Positions 58,255 through 64,000 of a stretch of 64,000 nt of DNA are shown here, in pieces; the stretch's first letter is position 1, and every line of letters begins with the position of its first letter. The stretch is from assembly GCF_013402915.1 (NCBI RefSeq), contig NC_050719.1, positions 1,488,001 to 1,552,000 on the forward strand. The letters are read 5' to 3'. The position numbers and the translations under genes were made by a program. A model generated the notes under the pieces. The model had not been told where the DNA came from. It saw only the letters and a program-made list of their open reading frames with translations, and did not search any database. The DNA comes from Zygotorulaspora mrakii. Lineage: Eukaryota; Ascomycota; Saccharomycetes; Saccharomycetales; Saccharomycetaceae.

Positions 58255-61200
58255 ATGTCTGGTGTTTTGAACCCTCAAAAGGCGTATCATAACCGCTCAA
58301 GATCGAGTGCCGACAAAACGTTGAGTAGCGAAGAGAACTCAGCAAAAAGTTACGATAATGGGGGCAGTAAAAGCTCAAACTACGAATCCAATATGAGCAA
58401 TACCAAAAAGGATAGACATAATCTTGTATTGTCCACCTCCTTTATCTCCACGAAAAGACTGGAAAGTGCACCACCATCTCCTGCCAGTCCCCTACAAGGC
58501 AGGTTTCCGCGTAACAGCATCAGTAAAGCTTTAGTAGGAATCAAGAGTGAAATTAATCAACTGCAACTACAATTACAGCAAACAAAAAAGAATAAAATTG
58601 AAGCGGAAAGAATACGCGATTCAGCACCTTCAGAAATCTACAAAGGTGAGTACTCAACAGATCATTTACAGAAACACTCTATGAGGATACGTGCCAATAC
58701 CCAAATAAGAGAGCTGGATAAATCGATGAAGAAAACTGAAAAGCAGATTACTGAATTAAAAAAACAACTTGAACAAGCAAAGAAGGTCAACGAGACTGGA
58801 GGCAAGACAAGCCGTCTGAATATAAGACATAACAGCTCTTCTAGTGTACTGACTGACTCAATTAATGATCCATTAAAGGAATCACTGCGATCTGACATCA
58901 CTCCGGAAGAGAATGCCAGAAATTCTTACGAGAATGGCCAACTGAGCGGTGATAACGATATTGAGGAAGAAAATGATTATGATTTGGAACAAGAGTCACG
59001 GAATCAGGAAGAATTAGAATCTATTTCCCAGACTTCTCTTAAAAAGAAATATCCTAGTGATGAACTGCCGAGCGGCACAAACTTTGAAACTGCAACCTGG
59101 CTGATAAGTGATTTCATGCAAAGTCTACAAGACACAAATATGACAGCGGACTATGTGCTCAAAAAGGCAAATGGATTAGTCAGTCTTCTCAAAGAGCACC
59201 CCGATATTCGACGGAATTTGGTTTTGTCTTCTTTTATGGGCTCCATACAGTCCTTATTACTTAGTGAAGATAAGATAATTGTGTCTTCTGCATACCGTGT
59301 TTGCAGATATTTATTAGATAGTGCTGAGTTTGCAGATTGGTTGATAAAACTCCGATTGGATGCTTTCGTTGTCATATCTTTAGCGAAAGATAGCGTCTAT
59401 CAAGTAGAAAGGGAGCAAGCGTTGAGGCTTGTAAGAGCCTTCTCAGATTTCCACGCAAATATACCGAGAGGTATAGTCCAAGCTATAATAAGTTGCGTAG
59501 AAAAACAGGATGATCCTCTTCGAAACATGGCTTTGGAGACGTTACTAGAGCTGTGTTTCTTAAATCCTGAAGTTGTTAGTGAATGTCATGGAATGCATGT
59601 GTTCGAGGCTATACTCAGAGAGTACACACTTTTCCCCCTCGCATCTATTATTCTGGACGCTATTTTACAGTTGATGTCTGCGCACTCAACAAGACAATAT
59701 TTTTTGAATGACTTTAATATATCTGTTTTATTTACAATATTCTCTGATTCGAACACAAAATCATCTTTGAATGTTGAAAAGATGCAAAATGGCACGCTCC
59801 TAATCGCAAAAGCTCTCAAGGATTACAATGGATTAATGCTTTTCTCCATGAATAACTTTCAGCCTTTGAGAGAACTACTTTCTTTTTTTCAGGTACCTCT
59901 ATGCGCTCCGTACCTGGTTGACATATTTCTAGATGTACTAAGGATAAAAAAGATCTCATATGGTAGTCCAAGGAGCTCTTACAAGCTTACTCCGTCGCAT
60001 TTTTGTAAGGAATCTATGCTTTTGAACCAATATGTTGCCCTTATTGTCCTTGTAATGTACAAATCGAACTTTGTTTCTTTTATTGGGAAACTGCTTAACA
60101 GGTATGAAATTGAAGAAATAAACGCAACATTATTAGCCAAGGCAAGATACCTTCTTTCAGAGTATATGAACTTGGCAATGAATCTATTATCTGAGGATAC
60201 TTCTTTTGCAAATGAGTTATTGCCATTTTACAAGAAGACTTATTATAATGAGACGTTCGAGTTTGGCAAAATTTTCAATGCCATGAATAAGAAAAGAAAC
60301 ACCCTGGGAATGGCGGCAATAGGTGTCGGAAAAAATGTATTGAATATCTCACAAAGTATCAAGGAAACGACAATGGGTCGCAAAGTCGATGACATGGAAT
60401 TCAGAAGAATGGTTTACGATTCAAAAGTTCTGCAAACCAAAAATTTTGCAAGCTGGAATTGGAATGTTATTCAAGAGCTTCTGGAGGGTCCTCTCTTAAA
60501 CCCGAAGCAATTAGATGAACTAGTTAAATCCACTAAATTCATTAGAAGATTGTTGATTTTTTATCGTCCTTTGAGGCTACGTTTTGCTAATGTTGACAAG
60601 GGCACTCGACTGTCTCAAAGGTATGTTCAAGTGGGCTGCCATTTTTTCCGCATGTTGACCTCCACTTCTGTTGGCATGAAAATTCTAGCGGATGATACAA
60701 AGATCATTCCGCAACTGACTTCTCTCTTATTTCGAGCAATGGAGGGCAACACTACGGATAACATTGTAGATGCTAATACATTGAAAACAAAGGTGGTTGG
60801 TGGATATTTCAAATTTGTTGGTGTATTAACAGAATCGCAAAATGGGGTTTCATATTTGAAGAAGTGGAATTTTTTCACCATTATGTACAAGATGTTTGAG
60901 AATAGGTATCCTATATCGTTGAATTTTTTACTTCTAATTCTCCCAGAGCTTGATTTGCGTTGTTCAGGACATTGTAGAACGATAATGGGCAAGGCTCTTG
61001 TATATCCGGATGAAAACATAAGAGTGAAAGCTACTGAATACTTGGGACGAAAGTTGAAAAGCTTGCACAACAATGCTAGTAATGGTGTTAAAATGGACGA
61101 CAATGGAAGCCTACAAGGGTTTTTCATGGAGATGTTAACGAGACAACTATATGATCTGAGCCCCAAGGTAGTTGCTGTCGCAGATCAAGCGCTTTATGAC

Positions 61201-62409
61201 TGGATTGTCACCGAAGAGCTATCATCAAATATGGGATCCTTTCTGAGAACATCTTTGCGGCAATTAGTTTTTATTAGATCTCCAATATTATTTGAACTTA
61301 TGAGTACTCCTTTTGGATTTCAAATCTTGAATGAAATTAATTTTATTCAAGATGAAAGAAGCTCCTGGTTGGAGAAGAAAAACATTGAGTATGTATCTTT
61401 GGCGGAAGATTTTCTCAGCTCGTCAGAGCATTCTTCCAATTTCAGTCCTTTGAAAAGAGTCAATCAAGGTGGAAGATTACCTCATCACTTTTATGAAAGC
61501 CTTGCAAAAACTGAAGAGGGAATTGCCATGATATGCAGGAGTGATGATCTCATTGAATTTATTAATGTTATCAAGACTTTCAAAGCTGATCTTGACAACC
61601 AGGTTAAGCAGACAGTAGAAAGTAAAACAGCAATTAAATCAGCGTTGTGGTGCGTCGGGTACATCGGATCCACAGAACTGGGAGTTGGCTTATTAGATAA
61701 TTATTCGTTGGTTGAGGATATAATCCAATTAGCGTACGGAGCAAGCGAGACATCGGTAAGGTTTATAGCGTTCTTAGCCCTTGGCTTGACAAGCAAGACA
61801 AAGGAAGGTTGTGAGATTTTAGATGAGATGGGATGGAGTTGTTGTCTAAATGTTCAAGGGACACCAATTGGCGCTACCTATCCTGACCATCTAGATTGGT
61901 TTCTCTCATATAATGAAAAGAGGTGGTCATGTATAGAGGAGTATAAAGACGAAAAAATTGAGTTTGATATTACAAATGGTGATATAATCGATTCCGTACC
62001 TCCAATAGCATTGAATCTTGAACATCTTCTAAAGGAAAGAAACAATGTGGATAACATCCAGGACGATGGCTACTTCCAGGATTTAATAAAATCAACCGAA
62101 AGACAGTGTTTGGAAGAATCACTATTGCAAAGAAATGAATTTGATGAAAACGATTTAGTGGAAAGGGTTCTAGACGCTGTGAGTAAATTGGGTAACCACA
62201 TCTTATCGAACACAGCTATCAAAGAGATCACTGAGATGAACCTGGAGTACGGTTCGAAACTCCTCGAGTCCGAAATAATGTTCATCAAGGTTATGAACAT
62301 GATGTCACTGTACAGATTCAAGCCACACGTTCGCAAATTTTTATGCGGACTTTTCATCAATAAGAGAGCCCTAGCAAACGTCATTAGACATGACCGTAAG
62401 GCCAAGTGA
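58255..62409 (+). CDS. TSC11: TORC2 subunit Tsc11/Avo3 (Rictor family)
   Basis: A 1,384-residue essential scaffold of TOR complex 2, which controls sphingolipid synthesis, actin and the plasma membrane through Ypk kinases. The frame opens at a TTG and the first ATG is at 58255. The N-terminal 240 residues are disordered and Ser-rich with a coiled coil at about 95-180, including an HR1-like ISKALVGIKSEINQLQLQL. Rictor-type helical repeats follow to about residue 760. A conserved middle segment (LLEGPLLNPKQLDELVKSTKF, cut here) and a C-terminal Rictor domain with RSALWCVGYIG-like sequence (KSALWCVGYIGSTELG) complete the family. In S. cerevisiae it is YER093C, between AIM11 and IES5, as here. 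Confidence 0.94.
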   Translation: MSGVLNPQKAYHNRSRSSADKTLSSEENSAKSYDNGGSKSSNYESNMSNTKKDRHNLVLSTSFISTKRLESAPPSPASPLQGRFPRNSISKALVGIKSEINQLQLQLQQTKKNKIEAERIRDSAPSEIYKGEYSTDHLQKHSMRIRANTQIRELDKSMKKTEKQITELKKQLEQAKKVNETGGKTSRLNIRHNSSSSVLTDSINDPLKESLRSDITPEENARNSYENGQLSGDNDIEEENDYDLEQESRNQEELESISQTSLKKKYPSDELPSGTNFETATWLISDFMQSLQDTNMTADYVLKKANGLVSLLKEHPDIRRNLVLSSFMGSIQSLLLSEDKIIVSSAYRVCRYLLDSAEFADWLIKLRLDAFVVISLAKDSVYQVEREQALRLVRAFSDFHANIPRGIVQAIISCVEKQDDPLRNMALETLLELCFLNPEVVSECHGMHVFEAILREYTLFPLASIILDAILQLMSAHSTRQYFLNDFNISVLFTIFSDSNTKSSLNVEKMQNGTLLIAKALKDYNGLMLFSMNNFQPLRELLSFFQVPLCAPYLVDIFLDVLRIKKISYGSPRSSYKLTPSHFCKESMLLNQYVALIVLVMYKSNFVSFIGKLLNRYEIEEINATLLAKARYLLSEYMNLAMNLLSEDTSFANELLPFYKKTYYNETFEFGKIFNAMNKKRNTLGMAAIGVGKNVLNISQSIKETTMGRKVDDMEFRRMVYDSKVLQTKNFASWNWNVIQELLEGPLLNPKQLDELVKSTKFIRRLLIFYRPLRLRFANVDKGTRLSQRYVQVGCHFFRMLTSTSVGMKILADDTKIIPQLTSLLFRAMEGNTTDNIVDANTLKTKVVGGYFKFVGVLTESQNGVSYLKKWNFFTIMYKMFENRYPISLNFLLLILPELDLRCSGHCRTIMGKALVYPDENIRVKATEYLGRKLKSLHNNASNGVKMDDNGSLQGFFMEMLTRQLYDLSPKVVAVADQALYDWIVTEELSSNMGSFLRTSLRQLVFIRSPILFELMSTPFGFQILNEINFIQDERSSWLEKKNIEYVSLAEDFLSSSEHSSNFSPLKRVNQGGRLPHHFYESLAKTEEGIAMICRSDDLIEFINVIKTFKADLDNQVKQTVESKTAIKSALWCVGYIGSTELGVGLLDNYSLVEDIIQLAYGASETSVRFIAFLALGLTSKTKEGCEILDEMGWSCCLNVQGTPIGATYPDHLDWFLSYNEKRWSCIEEYKDEKIEFDITNGDIIDSVPPIALNLEHLLKERNNVDNIQDDGYFQDLIKSTERQCLEESLLQRNEFDENDLVERVLDAVSKLGNHILSNTAIKEITEMNLEYGSKLLESEIMFIKVMNMMSLYRFKPHVRKFLCGLFINKRALANVIRHDRKAK

Positions 62410-62430
62410 CGCATCAATAGCCAAATTATC

Positions 62431-62814
62431 CTATTGGGCATCCCTATGTAGCAGCGGCGTATCTCTATATAATTTATAGCTCTCAGTCAGTTCATCGGGC
62501 ACAACAAACGTCGCACTGTCCTTGGCCACCTCCTCTATGATTGCTATCTGTTCATTGTACCATTTTAAATCAGGTACTCTTTCCAGCGTCTCTTGCCCGA
62601 TAACTGAAACGTGATCAACGGTCTCATCACTCGCATGCTGGCGTTCTTCGAGTTGCATTACCACCGTCGATAGACTGGATATTTTCCTCAGTAACGTGGT
62701 ATACTCCTTCTTCAGAGTTGCTTCTTGTTTAGCCAATTCCTCATTCCTTGAAGACAGTTTTCTGAATTCGCCCTCCGTGGGCACTGTACCCTTCTTAGAA
62801 TCGGCATACCTCAT
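62431..62814 (-). CDS. IES5: Ies5-like subunit of the INO80 chromatin remodeler
   Basis: A 127-residue protein from the first ATG (62814); the frame is open for six more codons up to a GTG. It is largely a coiled coil (about residues 20-60: EELAKQEATLKKEYTTLL) followed by a short conserved end with DLKWYNEQIAIIEEVA. S. cerevisiae Ies5 (YER092W, 125 residues) sits between TSC11 and MET6, which is also the order here, and this supports the name more than sequence does. The gene converges with TSC11 with only 21 bp between the stop codons. Confidence 0.8.
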   Translation of the reverse strand: MRYADSKKGTVPTEGEFRKLSSRNEELAKQEATLKKEYTTLLRKISSLSTVVMQLEERQHASDETVDHVSVIGQETLERVPDLKWYNEQIAIIEEVAKDSATFVVPDELTESYKLYRDTPLLHRDAQ

Positions 62815-63462
62815 TTTGGTAACTTGGCTCACTTAGCTCAAATGTAGCTACTACTGCGGCCTCGATAGTTTCTCTAATGCTCACTAGAAATGCAACGGTT
62901 CTACCTTCCACCTTACCGGGCACACTTACCTCTGATGGTCAATCTTAATCCTTAACGAGCACTATTGGCTCGACTTTTCGCCCTCCTAGCTGTGGCTCCT
63001 TGCCAAGTGCCAATGGGTATCAACTTCAACACGTTTTTATGCATTGATGTGGCTTCTTAGTGAAAATTTTTTCACAGTTGTCGGTGTTTGAAAAAGAACA
63101 TTGACATTGACTCCTCTGCCCTCTCTGAAAAAGTTATACGGAGAGCATGGGACGCCGATTGCGTACCCCTAGATACCGGTGCTTACCACTTGTACGACTC
63201 AGAGTTTTTCACTCAGACTAGTCTTAATGTGGATATTCATGGCTATCATCAAATCATGCTTCGTTGGCACTGCATGTGTAAATTGATCAATTAGCCGGCA
63301 TTGATTCAAGAATGAAAAAAAAAAGGATGGAAAAAAAGATATATAAATGTAATGATCTCTCTTGACTTTTCCCTTAGATTCGTGGTTTCTTAAATGTTTT
63401 CCATGATTTTTAAAGATACCAAGTCATCTGTAGGCCAATTAATCTCTAACAATCTACACACA
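62815..63462. other. Divergent IES5/MET6 promoter region
   Basis: 648 bp shared upstream region. It has a TATA-like run (gatatataaat) at about 63338-63348, some 115 bp before MET6, preceded by A-rich DNA. TGACTC and GACTCA half-matches to the Gcn4 site occur near 63107 and 63197, and a partial Met31/Met32-like site (CACAGTT) near 63073. I see no CACGTG. A 68-codon frame at 63088 is not a gene I recognise. Confidence 0.5.
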
Positions 63463-64000
63463 ATGGTTCAATCTGCTATCTTAGGTTTCCCAAGAATTGG
63501 GCCAAACAGAGAATTGAAAAAAACCACTGAAGCTTACTGGAAAGGTAAGGTTTCTGTTGAGGAGCTATTCAAAGTCGGTAAGGAGTTGAGAGCTGCTAAC
63601 TGGAAATTACAAAAGGAAGCTGGTGTTGACATCATTCCTTCCAATGATTTCTCATTCTACGACCAAGTCTTGGACTTGTCCTTGTTGTTCAACGCTATCC
63701 CAGAGCGTTACGCCAAGTACAACCTTGCTCCAATTGACACCTTCTTCGCTATGGGTAGAGGTTTGCAAAAGAGTGCTACTGAAACTTCAGCTGCTATCGA
63801 TGTTACTGCTTTGGAAATGGTCAAATGGTTCGACTCTAACTACCATTATGTCAGACCAACCTTTTCTCACTCCACTGAGTTCAAATTAAATGGTCAAAAA
63901 CCAGTTGATGAATTCTTGGAAGCTAAGGAATTGGGTATCCAAACTAGACCTGTTTTATTGGGTCCAGTTTCTTACTTGTTCCTGGGTAAAGCCGACAAAG
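63463..64000 (+). CDS. MET6: Cobalamin-independent methionine synthase Met6, N-terminal part
   Basis: The first 179 codons of a gene cut by the window end. Met6 transfers a methyl group from polyglutamylated 5-methyltetrahydrofolate to homocysteine, the last step of methionine synthesis. The start MVQSAILGFPRIGPNRELK is typical of the fungal enzyme and is followed by the conserved NDFSFYDQVLD and LAPIDTFFAMGRG. The catalytic zinc site lies in the C-terminal half outside the window. Codon use is strongly biased (ttg, aga, gct, ggt), as for an abundant protein. It is YER091C in S. cerevisiae, beside IES5. Confidence 0.97.
   Translation, partial: MVQSAILGFPRIGPNRELKKTTEAYWKGKVSVEELFKVGKELRAANWKLQKEAGVDIIPSNDFSFYDQVLDLSLLFNAIPERYAKYNLAPIDTFFAMGRGLQKSATETSAAIDVTALEMVKWFDSNYHYVRPTFSHSTEFKLNGQKPVDEFLEAKELGIQTRPVLLGPVSYLFLGKADK

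Noticed and set aside
1..64000. CRISPR arrays, insertion sequences, rRNA genes or a complete retrotransposon
   Set aside because: None seen; the sequence is typical yeast nuclear DNA, with only one tentative LTR remnant beside the tRNA.

Overview
This window is nuclear DNA from a budding yeast of the family Saccharomycetaceae. The proteins resemble Saccharomyces cerevisiae along their whole length, the two introns use yeast splice signals (GTATGT, TACTAAC), and the genes are compact and mostly intronless. The gene order is the best clue to which yeast. Neighbours here map alternately onto two S. cerevisiae regions that whole-genome duplication (WGD) separated, and each ohnolog pair (SUR1/CSH1, ATR1/ATR2, SKT5/SHC1, AIM11/IAI11) is represented once. 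That points to a lineage that branched before the duplication, such as Zygosaccharomyces, Torulaspora, Lachancea or Kluyveromyces. The Zygosaccharomyces/Torulaspora group is my guess from protein closeness only; I cannot fix the species.

Layout. (1) 1-10.8 kb: end of an FCP1-like gene, phosphoribomutase PGM3, a decayed homocysteine S-methyltransferase, mannosyltransferase VAN1, an ATR1-type exporter and the RNA-binding NAB6 (S. cerevisiae XIII loci YMR277-279 and YML115-117 interleaved). (2) 10.8-14.0 kb: a 3.2 kb gene-free stretch with a G+C-rich island that runs into the next gene. (3) 14-27.3 kb: CSH1/SUR1, TOS1, YSY6, PDR12, EXO5, GRX5 (YBR161-163 plus YPL057-059). (4) 27.3-29.5 kb: a mostly empty region with one tRNA-Cys gene. 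(5) 29.5-45.2 kb: DUR1,2, FTH1, MFM1, KTR3, LDH1 and ALD6 (YBR204-208 plus YPL060-061). ALD6 is present twice in a nearly perfect 2,642 bp tandem duplication. (6) 45.7-47.9 kb: a ferric reductase gene broken by one frameshift. (7) 48.8-64 kb: SKT5/SHC1, RAD51, an unknown small ORF, YEL1, PUP3, intron-containing CMC2 and AIM11, TSC11, IES5 and the start of MET6 (YBL059-061 plus YER091-096).

Themes. Several genes serve the cell surface: VAN1 and KTR3 (mannan), CSH1/SUR1 (sphingolipid mannosylation), TOS1 (wall protein) and SKT5 (chitin synthase activation). Two membrane exporters, ATR-type and PDR12, handle toxic solutes and weak acids. FTH1, the FRE gene, GRX5 and EXO5 touch iron metabolism or Fe-S clusters. 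ALD6 makes acetate, and PDR12 is the family of weak-acid exporters, so the ALD6 duplication close to PDR12 is worth noting although no functional link is shown. Regulatory motifs fit the expected control: two SCB sites before TOS1, two MCB sites before RAD51, one PACE site before PUP3, and Aft-type sites before FTH1 and FRE.

The observations I would follow first are the ALD6 tandem duplication with its junction ORF, the G+C-rich island before CSH1, the FRE frameshift, and the closely spaced intron-bearing CMC2/AIM11 pair.
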